From contig JAGADS010000227.1 in NCBI GenBank assembly GCA_017613485.1, positions 1-25,697 on the forward strand: a stretch of 25,697 nucleotides of DNA, read 5' to 3'. The translations under genes were made by a program, and so were the position numbers. Of the stretch, positions 1-7,547 are shown piece after piece. This stretch comes from Treponema sp. (GTDB lineage Bacteria > Spirochaetota > Spirochaetia > Treponematales > Treponemataceae). Within the stretch, counting starts at the first letter, position 1. The number at the start of each line of letters is the position of its first letter. The notes below the pieces were generated by a model. It had not been told where the DNA came from and searched no databases. It saw only the letters and a list, made by a program, of their open reading frames with translations.

Positions 1-122
1 ATTCCTTTACAGTCATTTTACCACCACCCGTAAAGGACTCTAACCTTTTTTTTAAATTTTAAATACAATACATTTTAAAGGTGTTTATAATGCGGAAGCC
101 CTGGGGTTTTTCGAGGTTCCAA
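1..122. other. Left-edge intergenic stretch; possible terminator and possible edge gene start
   Basis: No complete gene is visible. On the + strand AAAGG (32-36) and CCTTT (44-48) can pair across a 7-nt loop and run into a T tract (46-53), which looks like a weak rho-independent terminator for a gene entering from the left. On the - strand an ATG at 16-14 preceded by GGTGGT could begin a gene leaving the window (M-T-V-K-E...). The two readings compete and neither can be settled from so little sequence. Confidence 0.25.
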
Positions 123-794
123 TTATTTTATATTCCTTATATGCCTTGAATCATTCAGAAGCTCAATTGTCGGGAGTGAAAGCTTGCCCGGAGTTTTGTC
201 AAATCTTAGTATCGAAATTGCAGTAAAGCCGAAATGGTTCAGGGAACACATGAATGGAAACGGCTGGTTAAAGACTTGCGAAAGAAAAGCGGCACTTGCT
301 CCACCGTGATTAAACAGTGCAATTGTCTTCTGCTCATCAGTCTGACGAGTGCAACGGTAATAAAGTCCCTCACGTTCATAGCCCAGGGTCGAAAGCCATT
401 GGTCTGTTTCTTTTCTGATTTTATCTGCATCAACTGTCGCATAGTTGTCGGCATAGACAGGATATTCACGCCATCTGTCTGTTTGAATGCTCTTGCCGGA
501 TGCTACCAGTTCATCTGCACCGCTCCATGGATTCCACTTTTTATCATAGAGTTCACCTTCGCGGCCATAACGGATTTCACGGATAAAGTCCACGACATGA
601 ATTTTTTCAATTCCTGATGCCTTGGAGAAAGCCTCTGCGGTCTGCAATGCCCTTCCATGCGGAGATGAATAAATTTCCTCAATTCCTTCTTCCAAAAGCC
701 TTTGAGCCGCTGCTTCTGCCTGCCTGTGTCCGAGTTCCGTAAGGCAGTCTTTCTCGTAATTTGGTTCTCCATGTCGGATCAGAATTATTCGCAT
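123..794 (-). CDS. Histidine phosphatase superfamily (phosphoglycerate-mutase-like) protein
   Basis: A 223-residue cytoplasmic protein of the histidine phosphatase superfamily, which removes phosphate from small metabolites or proteins through a phospho-histidine intermediate. Visible signs are the N-terminal R7-H8-G9-E10 motif, in which H8 is the predicted nucleophile, the SSPHGRALQTAE segment carrying the second phosphate-binding arginine, and NHGG around H163, the second catalytic histidine. A longer reading frame extends upstream to 881, but I chose the ATG at 794 because TTGGAG lies 8 nt before it and the RHG motif normally lies at the very N terminus. It is divergent from the acetyltransferase gene. 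The substrate cannot be predicted: families with this fold include phosphoglycerate mutases, cobalamin-pathway phosphatases and SixA-like proteins. Confidence 0.85.
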   Translation of the reverse strand: MRIILIRHGEPNYEKDCLTELGHRQAEAAAQRLLEEGIEEIYSSPHGRALQTAEAFSKASGIEKIHVVDFIREIRYGREGELYDKKWNPWSGADELVASGKSIQTDRWREYPVYADNYATVDADKIRKETDQWLSTLGYEREGLYYRCTRQTDEQKTIALFNHGGASAAFLSQVFNQPFPFMCSLNHFGFTAISILRFDKTPGKLSLPTIELLNDSRHIRNIK

Positions 795-864
795 ATTTTT
801 TACTCCAATAATTATTTGGTTCAAGTTCGAATTATGTATATCACAGTAGCAAAATTGGTTCTCA

Positions 865-960
865 GCGGGAACCCTCCCCACAAAAACGGCTTCCGCGCTA
901 CGCTTGTGCAGATGTTTTTGCGGTGAGGAACCCCGCTTACACCAATCTCCCCTTGAGATT
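865..960. repeat. Structured intergenic region: long imperfect inverted repeat plus a short hairpin
   Basis: Between the two divergent genes, 865-887 and 914-936 form an inverted repeat of 23 bp matching at 18 positions around a 26-nt loop. Both ends begin GCGGG and finish CAAAAAC when read inward. Next to it, AATCTC (944-949) and GAGATT (955-960) form a perfect 6-bp hairpin with a 5-nt loop. There is no U tract placed as in a classical terminator. It could be a transcript 5' structure, a small RNA or a remnant repeat element. Confidence 0.4.
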
Positions 961-1048
961 CAGAAATTCGACACTTGAACTATTATAGAATAATGATTGT
1001 TAAAAATCAAATCGAAAAAGAAGGAGAAATGAAAGGAAATGAAACTGT

Positions 1049-1076
1049 TTGCTTTTTTCAATCGATGTGATAAAAT
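1049..1076 (+). promoter_or_regulatory. Candidate promoter of the Eis-like acetyltransferase, possibly leaderless
   Basis: TTGCTT (1049-1054) and TAAAAT (1071-1076) are separated by 16 bp. The -10 box ends only 6 nt before the ATG at 1083, and there is no Shine-Dalgarno sequence in front of that ATG, so the mRNA may begin at or near the start codon. A better purine tract (1021-1026) lies much further upstream and would instead serve a 13-codon frame at 1029-1070. Confidence 0.35.
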
Positions 1077-1082
1077 GAAAAT

Positions 1083-2276
1083 ATGACTATAAGAAAACTT
1101 GAGGGTAAAGAACGCTTTGAGGCGTATAAGCTTGCGACATTCAGCTTTCATAAGAGGCTGGAGAATATTGAGGAAGAGCGGGAGAAACGTGAGGCAGAGA
1201 CACTTGAAGACTGGGGTGCCTTTGATGATGACGGGAACCTTATGGCACGTGTTTTCAACCGGCATTATGATTTTTATCTGGACGGTCAGCCTGTAAAAAC
1301 CGGTGGCATCGGAGCTGTTGCAACTTATCCTGAATATAGGGAAAGCGGTGCTGTCCGTGCATTGTTCAACCAGATAATTCAGGAAGTCTACAATAACGGA
1401 GAGATTCTTTCCGCGTTGTTTCCGTTCAATCATAAGTTCTACAGAAAGTTCGGCTATGAGGTTGTGCCTTTTGAAAATGAGTATAAGCTTAAGCCTGAGC
1501 TGCTTGCTGATTACCGCACGATAGCCGAAGAAGATAAATGCAAAATCAAACGCTGGCAGACTGGCGAAAGTGTAAGGCCATTTCTTGAAGTCTACGATGC
1601 CTTTGCATCAAAGTTTAATCTTGCAGCTGTCCGTGATGAGGAAATGATGCTCAAGCATCTTAAATACGAGAAAGAATATATCGACAGAAAATTCTCCTAT
1701 CTTTTTTCGTATGATGACAGGACAATTGCATATTTGATTTTTACTGATGTGTTTAATCCAAAGGCTGCGGTTTTAAAAGTTGAGGAATGTGCATGGACAT
1801 GCCGTGAGGGGTTTTACGCCGTCCTGAATTTCCTTTCACGCTTCAGTGCGGATTACGGTTCCATAACGCTTCCTCTTCCAAAAGGAATAGACCTTCTTAA
1901 AATAATCCGTGCACCGAATGCCTATGACATCGAGAACAGGGAATGTCAGCATTTTATGCTTCGTGTCGTAAATGCAAAAAAGCTTCTTGAAAAAATCAGG
2001 AAACCGGAAAACTGTGATTTTACGATTAAGATTGAAGACGAGATGATAAAGGAGAATAATGTTCGTCTTCGTGTGATGAATGATAACGTTGAAGTTGTAC
2101 CGGAAGAAACCAGATGCGATATAGAGCTTAATATCCGTTCCCTTGCTCAGCTTGCCTCTGGATGCACAAGTGTTGATGAGGCTGCCTTGCGACCTGATGT
2201 TACTATAAATGGAAACGAGGAAATGCTCAGGAAAACGTTTAGTGTAAAAAAGATTTACATCAGCGAGGACTTCTAG
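1083..2276 (+). CDS. Eis-like GNAT family N-acetyltransferase
   Basis: A 397-residue cytoplasmic acetyltransferase resembling the Eis family, which has two GNAT folds followed by an SCP2-like C-terminal domain. Characterised Eis proteins acetylate amines such as aminoglycosides or lysines using acetyl-CoA. The acetyl-CoA loop is visible in the first GNAT domain (GGIGAVATYPEYRESGAVRAL), followed by FYRKFGYE, with Y120 and Y125 as candidates for the general-acid tyrosine. The protein ends in phenylalanine (F397). In mycobacterial Eis the carboxylate of the terminal Phe takes part in catalysis, and the length is close to that of the mycobacterial enzyme (402). The substrate is unknown. It is followed 62 bp later by a separately promoted gene, so it is probably monocistronic. 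Confidence 0.85.
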   Translation: MTIRKLEGKERFEAYKLATFSFHKRLENIEEEREKREAETLEDWGAFDDDGNLMARVFNRHYDFYLDGQPVKTGGIGAVATYPEYRESGAVRALFNQIIQEVYNNGEILSALFPFNHKFYRKFGYEVVPFENEYKLKPELLADYRTIAEEDKCKIKRWQTGESVRPFLEVYDAFASKFNLAAVRDEEMMLKHLKYEKEYIDRKFSYLFSYDDRTIAYLIFTDVFNPKAAVLKVEECAWTCREGFYAVLNFLSRFSADYGSITLPLPKGIDLLKIIRAPNAYDIENRECQHFMLRVVNAKKLLEKIRKPENCDFTIKIEDEMIKENNVRLRVMNDNVEVVPEETRCDIELNIRSLAQLASGCTSVDEAALRPDVTINGNEEMLRKTFSVKKIYISEDF

Positions 2277-2277
2277 T

Positions 2278-2306
2278 TTGACAATATATTCTTCTATTGA
2301 TATAGT
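2278..2306 (+). promoter_or_regulatory. Promoter of the TPR/zinc-ribbon/TPM gene group
   Basis: TTGACA (2278-2283) and TATAGT (2301-2306) are separated by 17 bp, a near-perfect housekeeping-sigma promoter just after the acetyltransferase stop. The predicted start near 2313 leaves a short leader with AAGGATGGAG before the ATG at 2339. Confidence 0.75.
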
Positions 2307-2338
2307 ATCCGTATAAAAATCATTAAGGATGGAGAAAT

Positions 2339-3562
2339 ATGAAAAAAGCTGTCTTATTTATACTGGCTGTTTTTGCCTGTTCAAGTGTTTTTGCTGAAAA
2401 ATGGAATGTTTATGCAGGAGCTGACGAGAAAACTCTTGAGATAATTAAAACCTGTGACGAGCAGATTGAAAAGAAGCAGTATCAGTCTGCTGCCTATACT
2501 GTCGGCGGCTGTGAGAATGAATACATAATCTACAAATACATCGAGGTATGTACTCAGTATTTTGCCCAGAGTATCATGCACTCAATGTTCGCATTCAAGA
2601 ATCTTGAGAAAGGTGAGACACTGTATGATGTAAGGACAGGAGAAGGCTCGTTCAACATGACCTTCAGGGATGAGCCGGACACCATTATTGACAACTATAA
2701 GAAGAATCATGGAAACTCAATGGTTCTGGAACTGGCACGTGCAAATTATTATTTTGATGCCCTGATGCGTTACGGAAACCAGTGGCTCAAAACCCCGGAA
2801 GAGGTACTTACGCTTACAAAGGATGTATATTCACGTGCAATTGAACTTGAGGTTTATGATGAATGGACCGTACAGAATTATGCAAGCCTGATGTTCAATG
2901 AGGAGAATTGGCCCAAGGCTGAGATGCTCTATAAAATGCTTGCTGACAAGTATTCAACTAACGGAAATTACTGGTACAATCTTACTGTTGCAAAAATGTA
3001 TCAGGACAAGTATGCAGAGGCTATTGAGTCAGCCAAGAAAGCAGTCGAAAACCCGGAGGAAAATCCTGAGTATCATCTTGACGCTTACCTTATTCTTTCT
3101 GATGCCTATGCCTTCAGTGGTGATTTTAAGTCAGCAGAAAAGACTCTCAATGACTCACTCAAGAAATTCAAGAATCAGCCTATTGTATATCAGCGTCTGG
3201 GAGAACTTTACATCTCTTTCGAGGATAACGTCAACTACAACAAGGCAAATACATATTTTGACAAAGCCGTTAAGACAGTCTGTGATGAGACGGTGATCTA
3301 CAACTGCGTAAAACTTTACATGATGTATGGAACACCTCAGATGGCAATTGATTTCTGCACACGCAACATGAAAAAGCACAAGGATAAGAACAAGCCGGGT
3401 CTTTTCAACTTTTTCCTTGCCCAGGTATATGCTTACACGGGTAAAATGGAAGAAGCAAACAAATACATTGATGAGGCAGAGAAGACATTCAAGAAACTGA
3501 ACGATGAACAGTGGCTTGATAACTGTTCACAGCTCAGGGCAGAAATAAACAGCGCGATGTAA
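2339..3562 (+). CDS. Exported tetratricopeptide-repeat protein
   Basis: A 407-residue protein with a clear signal peptide (MKKAVLFILAVFACSSVFA, predicted cleavage before EKW). There is no lipobox cysteine at the cleavage site, so it is predicted to be soluble in the periplasm or secreted. The mature part is alpha-helical. From about residue 170 it shows TPR-like helical hairpins, for example the stretches around YWYNLTVAKMYQDKYAEAIES, LILSDAYAFSGDFKSAEKTL and FFLAQVYAYTGKMEEANKY. TPR arrays are protein-interaction scaffolds, so no enzyme activity is predicted. It starts a group of three envelope genes, with 33 bp to the next one and a strong promoter of its own. The partner is unknown; the zinc-ribbon and TPM proteins downstream are the obvious candidates. 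Confidence 0.8.
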   Translation: MKKAVLFILAVFACSSVFAEKWNVYAGADEKTLEIIKTCDEQIEKKQYQSAAYTVGGCENEYIIYKYIEVCTQYFAQSIMHSMFAFKNLEKGETLYDVRTGEGSFNMTFRDEPDTIIDNYKKNHGNSMVLELARANYYFDALMRYGNQWLKTPEEVLTLTKDVYSRAIELEVYDEWTVQNYASLMFNEENWPKAEMLYKMLADKYSTNGNYWYNLTVAKMYQDKYAEAIESAKKAVENPEENPEYHLDAYLILSDAYAFSGDFKSAEKTLNDSLKKFKNQPIVYQRLGELYISFEDNVNYNKANTYFDKAVKTVCDETVIYNCVKLYMMYGTPQMAIDFCTRNMKKHKDKNKPGLFNFFLAQVYAYTGKMEEANKYIDEAEKTFKKLNDEQWLDNCSQLRAEINSAM

Positions 3563-3595
3563 TGCGATAACAGTGTAACAAGGAATGATTATATT

Positions 3596-4717
3596 ATGGA
3601 TGAAACAAATATGACAGAGCAGCAGGATGTTTATTCACAAAACCCAGAAGGTGTCATCCAGCACAAATGTCCGGGGTGTGGAGCTCCGATTAAATACTCG
3701 CCTGATGCAGAATCAATCGTATGTGAATATTGCGGTGGTACGTTCAGCATAGAGCAGATAAAAGACAGTGAGGAAAAGAACGACGTTCAGTTTGACTGGG
3801 GAGATTACAAGCGTACTCTTTCCGGTGAAAAACTTGGCGGAACACTTACCTATGCATGTCAGTCATGCGGGGCTGTAATTGAAACTCCAAAGACGACTAT
3901 GGCAACTAAATGTCCGTACTGCAACAACAATGTAGTCGTGAAAAATACTGCGACAGGCGGATTAAAGCCAAACCTCATCATTCCTTTTGCGGTTACAAAA
4001 GACGGAGTGAAAAAAATACTAAAAAAGATTTCAAGCGAAAAGAAGTACCTTCCGTTCAACTACTTTAAGTCATGCAGGGAAGGGGAGATACAGGGACTCT
4101 ATGTTCCATATTGGCTTTTCTCCAGTGTAATAAAAGGCTCCATCAGATTTACAGGACATGATTCGGATACCCATTATTCTGGAGATTCTAAGACGACTAC
4201 AACAAAAGTTTATGAAGTGTTCCGTTCAGGACAGCTGGAGATCTCAAGGCTTCCTGTGGATGCAAGCATAAAAATCAATAACGAAAAGATGGATTCAATT
4301 GAACCGTTTGATTATTCAAAACTCACGGCTTTTGACTCCAGGTATCTGGACGGTTTCCTTGCAGACAGATTTGACAGTCCTCCTGATTCAGAGCTCCCGC
4401 GTGCCCAGAAGTTCATGATCTCGGTTGCACGGGATAAGTTTATAGAATCAGCAAGTGGATTTGGCAAGCTTACAGTGAATGAAAGCAGCTTGAGGCTAGA
4501 TAACCCAAGTGTTGAGTATGCGATGCTGCCGGTCTATCTTTTTAACTGCAAGTATCAGGGTAATACCTATCAGTATGCAATCAACGGTCAGACAGGAAAG
4601 TTTACCGGCAAATTCCCGGAATCCAAGAGCAAGAAAAAATTCCTGGCACTAAGGAGCTTTTTTATCCCGGCTGGCATTTTGTACGCAATTCTTCTTTTGA
4701 TTCAGATTTTCTTCTAA
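3596..4717 (+). CDS. Double zinc-ribbon protein with C-terminal membrane anchor
   Basis: A 373-residue protein. Two CxxC-CxxC zinc ribbons stand at the N terminus: C25/C28 with C43/C46, and C88/C91 with C106/C109. A long domain of unknown function follows (residues about 125-345, containing IIPFAVTKDGVKKILKKI and GLYVPYWLFS), and a single hydrophobic segment at residues 352-373 ends the protein, suggesting a tail-anchored membrane protein. Proteins of this build are often annotated as TFIIB-type zinc-ribbon or PriA-like helicase proteins because of the ribbons alone; there is no helicase motif here. Genes of this kind often sit beside TPM-domain genes, as here: the stop codon overlaps the AAGGA ribosome site of the next gene, 11 bp away. 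Function is unknown. Confidence 0.75.
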   Translation: MDETNMTEQQDVYSQNPEGVIQHKCPGCGAPIKYSPDAESIVCEYCGGTFSIEQIKDSEEKNDVQFDWGDYKRTLSGEKLGGTLTYACQSCGAVIETPKTTMATKCPYCNNNVVVKNTATGGLKPNLIIPFAVTKDGVKKILKKISSEKKYLPFNYFKSCREGEIQGLYVPYWLFSSVIKGSIRFTGHDSDTHYSGDSKTTTTKVYEVFRSGQLEISRLPVDASIKINNEKMDSIEPFDYSKLTAFDSRYLDGFLADRFDSPPDSELPRAQKFMISVARDKFIESASGFGKLTVNESSLRLDNPSVEYAMLPVYLFNCKYQGNTYQYAINGQTGKFTGKFPESKSKKKFLALRSFFIPAGILYAILLLIQIFF

Positions 4718-4728
4718 GGACATGATAC

Positions 4729-6540
4729 ATGAAAACGATTAAGACTTTATTTGCATTCCTGCTTTTGTTTATTACTCTTCCATTATTTGCTCAGGAGAAT
4801 CTATATAGAAGCGATATTGAGCGTGTCATTGATGTGGACGGATACTTTGCTAAAGAAGATCTTGATGAAGCTAACGAAACATTTGGGCGTGGAGTTGGTG
4901 CCTATAAGTTTGATTTTCCGATGTGTCTAAAGAAGACATTTGACGAAGACTTAGATTCTTGTTGCGATTCTTTTTTTGAGGAAAATGGTTACGGCTACGG
5001 TCCCAACAAAAATGCACTGGTTCTTCTTATCGAAACAAGCACAGATAGAATTTACCTTAAGGGGTACGGTGCCGGCAAAGAGATTTTTACTGATGAGGAA
5101 AAAGAAAAGCTTATTGAACCTATGCGCGAATACCGTGCCCAGAACATGACATGGCTTGTATGTATCTGGACTTATTTTAACAATGCCTGGGCTGTGGTAA
5201 AAGAACACAAAGACATCCGTGACAAATATCTGAGCGAAAATGCGGGTGAAACATCAGGACAAAAAAACGCTGAGCAGGAAACCGTAAAGCCTGAGCATCC
5301 TAAATGGTGGCCTGAGGATGTGAGTGCTTTTGAGGATTTTCATAATGAGAATGCAAGCCGTGTAGTTGATGAGGCGCATATTTTCACGGACGAAGAAATC
5401 GCAGCGATGAAGGAAGGCATAAAGAGGATTCAGGATGACTGGGGCATAGATCTTGTTATCTTTACCGACAATTCAACTTACGGTGAAACTCATGCGTTGT
5501 ATGCGGCGGATTTTCATCATTTTAACGGCTATGGTTTTGGTGATGACTATACGGGAACTGTACTTATGATCTGCATGGATCCTGGCTATCGGGGATGGTG
5601 GACTGCGGCAACCGGAAAATGCCAGGCCTTGTACACAGAGGAAGTCATAAACGATTTGGATGACAATCTTGAGCCATACATGGTGGCCGGAAAATATGGA
5701 GAAGGTGTCATTTCCTACATCAATGATGTGTACGAATTCTACAAAGTTCCTGACTGGTATCCCAAGGATGTTGACAGCTTTGTTCCGTTCAGATCAGCAA
5801 ACAAATCCTATTGTGTTGATCAGATAGGTGTCTTTACGGAAGGACAGAGAAATGAGATTGACAGGCAGGCAAGGGAGATTTCCGAAAAATACGGAACAGA
5901 TTTTGTAGTGCTTACAATGGATGCGACATACAGAAACGGAACCATGGCAGACTATGCAAGGGATTTTGCAAAATACAACGGCTATGGTGTCGGAGAGTTT
6001 TACGATGCATGTGTCCTATGCTTAAAGGTGAATAAAAGGGGAACCTGGGCATGCCTGGCCTCAACAATATCCAAGGATGAGCGGAAATGCTACAAGGACA
6101 AGAACCTTACAAATGTTCTGGGACATATTAAGAAACTGCTTCTTGAACGCAGGCATTATGGGGCTGTTATAAAGGCACTCAGCTATACAGACAATCTTTA
6201 TGAAAAGAACTGGGTCTGGCATGAAATTTATTTTATCTGGCCGATTTGGATTTGCATACTCATAGGAATAATTTTTGGCGGCAGTGCGATATCCAAGTAT
6301 GAGAAAACCATGTCTGACCTAACTGATATAAAAGATCCTGAGCACTATTACGTCAGTGACAGCTTCAAGTTGTTCCAGAAGAGTGAGAAGCTTCTAAACA
6401 AATACACGACAACGACGAAGATTGAGCGTACGACATATTCAGGCTCCAGAAGTTCAAGCAGTGGTCACAGGTCCTCGTATTCATCAAGCTATAAGTCATC
6501 CGGTGGAAGATCATACAGCGGTGGCGGAAGAAGGTTCTAA
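4729..6540 (+). CDS. Membrane protein with three tandem TPM domains
   Basis: A 603-residue envelope protein. The signal peptide is MKTIKTLFAFLLLFITLPLFAQ. Three TPM-type (YgcG/Psb32-like) domains follow at roughly residues 30-160, 200-340 and 350-490. The second and third open with the same phrase (WWPEDVSAF..., WYPKDVDSF...) and each contains the AxxFxxFNGYG-like segment. The first is more diverged. A transmembrane segment (about 498-518, IWPIWICILIGIIFGG) is followed by a cytoplasmic stretch and a Ser/Gly/Arg-rich tail (about 565-603) ending SGGGRRF, a common feature of TPM proteins. The domains are predicted to face the periplasm. TPM domains have been linked to acid phosphatase activity and to repair of membrane complexes, but a role here is unknown. 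It is coupled to the zinc-ribbon gene. Confidence 0.8.
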   Translation: MKTIKTLFAFLLLFITLPLFAQENLYRSDIERVIDVDGYFAKEDLDEANETFGRGVGAYKFDFPMCLKKTFDEDLDSCCDSFFEENGYGYGPNKNALVLLIETSTDRIYLKGYGAGKEIFTDEEKEKLIEPMREYRAQNMTWLVCIWTYFNNAWAVVKEHKDIRDKYLSENAGETSGQKNAEQETVKPEHPKWWPEDVSAFEDFHNENASRVVDEAHIFTDEEIAAMKEGIKRIQDDWGIDLVIFTDNSTYGETHALYAADFHHFNGYGFGDDYTGTVLMICMDPGYRGWWTAATGKCQALYTEEVINDLDDNLEPYMVAGKYGEGVISYINDVYEFYKVPDWYPKDVDSFVPFRSANKSYCVDQIGVFTEGQRNEIDRQAREISEKYGTDFVVLTMDATYRNGTMADYARDFAKYNGYGVGEFYDACVLCLKVNKRGTWACLASTISKDERKCYKDKNLTNVLGHIKKLLLERRHYGAVIKALSYTDNLYEKNWVWHEIYFIWPIWICILIGIIFGGSAISKYEKTMSDLTDIKDPEHYYVSDSFKLFQKSEKLLNKYTTTTKIERTTYSGSRSSSSGHRSSYSSSYKSSGGRSYSGGGRRF

Positions 6541-6632
6541 AAAACAACGGATTGCCGAAAAAAATCTAAAATCTCTAGGAATTTTATGTTTCTAAATAAA
6601 GAAGTGGAAAAATTTGCCGATAAAGAGGAATA

Positions 6633-6663
6633 GGGAAATTTCTTTTACTTATTTCCCAAGGAG
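6633..6663 (+). promoter_or_regulatory. Hairpin touching the ribosome-binding site of the binding-protein gene
   Basis: GGGAAAT (6633-6639) and ATTTCCC (6651-6657) pair perfectly across an 11-nt loop, and the last paired base is directly followed by AAGGAG (6658-6663), the Shine-Dalgarno of the gene starting at 6669. There is no U tract, so it is not a terminator. It is better placed to control ribosome access or mRNA stability for the whole operon. Confidence 0.45.
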
Positions 6664-6668
6664 TTTAT

Positions 6669-7535
6669 ATGCTTATGCCTCACAAGGGGTTGCTTTCCCG
6701 CGGTAAATCATTCCGCAAGAAAAATTTTTCTTTAGGATTGTTTTTTTCCTTCTTTTTTATGTTCCTGACACCTGCTTTATGGAGTCAGGCTTCTGCTGAT
6801 AAAAGTGATACAGATATAGAAGGTATAATAAAGCGTGGCGAGCTTAGGGTTGTTATTACTGCCGTGGATCAGCCTCCGTTCTATTATGTTGACAAGAGTG
6901 GAAAACTTGCCGGTTATGATATAGATATTGCAACAAAAATGGCGGAAGAACTTGGGGTAAAGCTCGTGATAAGCCGTGATGCTCCTGCGTTCAATGACCT
7001 TGTTACTCTGGTTGCATCGGGTAAAGCGGATCTTGCTGTATCAAAACTGAGTAAGACACTTACCAGGGCAAAGACTGTAAAATTCTCAACCCCGTACATG
7101 ACATTCAAGCAGGGACTTCTTTTTAACCGTCTTCAGCTTGCCAAGGTTGCCAGTGAGGGAGAAGTCAACAATTTCATAAGGAATTACAAGGGAACAATCG
7201 GTGTTATTGCAAATTCTTCCTATGCAAACTATGCTAAAATCAATTTCCCGCAGGCTACGCTAAAAGAATATAAGACATGGGATGATGCAGTAAAGGCCTT
7301 GATTAACGGAGAGGTTCTTTCTGTTTACCGTGATGAGCTTGAGATAAAAAAAGTACTGTCTTCAATACCGCAGAGCTCACTTACTCTTAAACCAGTATAT
7401 TTCAAAGATCTTACGGATCCTATTGCAATAGCAGTTGGAAAGGATAATTCTCAGCTTCTTTACTGGGTGAACTTTTTCCTTGAGAGCCAGAAGAAGATGA
7501 CCGCTGATGAACTTCTTTCTACTTATTCAAACTGA
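6669..7535 (+). CDS. Exported amino-acid-binding protein (SBP_bac_3 family)
   Basis: A 288-residue solute-binding protein of the polar-amino-acid family. A positively charged start is followed by a hydrophobic export signal (about residues 21-44, cleavage near QASA). There is no lipobox, so it should be free in the periplasm. Family marks are RGELRVVI, QPPFYYVDKSGKLAGYDIDIATKMAEELGVK (split here by eye into two conserved blocks), TLTRAKTVKFSTPY, whose Arg is placed like the carboxylate-binding Arg of GlnH-type proteins, and YRDEL, placed like the amino-group-binding Asp. The ATG at 6669 has AAGGAG 5 nt upstream. No ABC permease or ATPase gene follows, as would be usual. Instead a symporter-cyclase fusion starts 12 bp later, so it probably delivers or presents ligand to that protein. 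Tandem stops (TGA TAG) end the gene. The exact ligand is not readable. Confidence 0.85.
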   Translation: MLMPHKGLLSRGKSFRKKNFSLGLFFSFFFMFLTPALWSQASADKSDTDIEGIIKRGELRVVITAVDQPPFYYVDKSGKLAGYDIDIATKMAEELGVKLVISRDAPAFNDLVTLVASGKADLAVSKLSKTLTRAKTVKFSTPYMTFKQGLLFNRLQLAKVASEGEVNNFIRNYKGTIGVIANSSYANYAKINFPQATLKEYKTWDDAVKALINGEVLSVYRDELEIKKVLSSIPQSSLTLKPVYFKDLTDPIAIAVGKDNSQLLYWVNFFLESQKKMTADELLSTYSN

Positions 7536-7547
7536 TAGGAGCCTGTT

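Noticed and set aside
1029..1070. 13-codon leader peptide before the acetyltransferase
   Set aside because: The purine tract is only 2 nt from its ATG, there is no attenuator structure and no telling codon run; probably chance.
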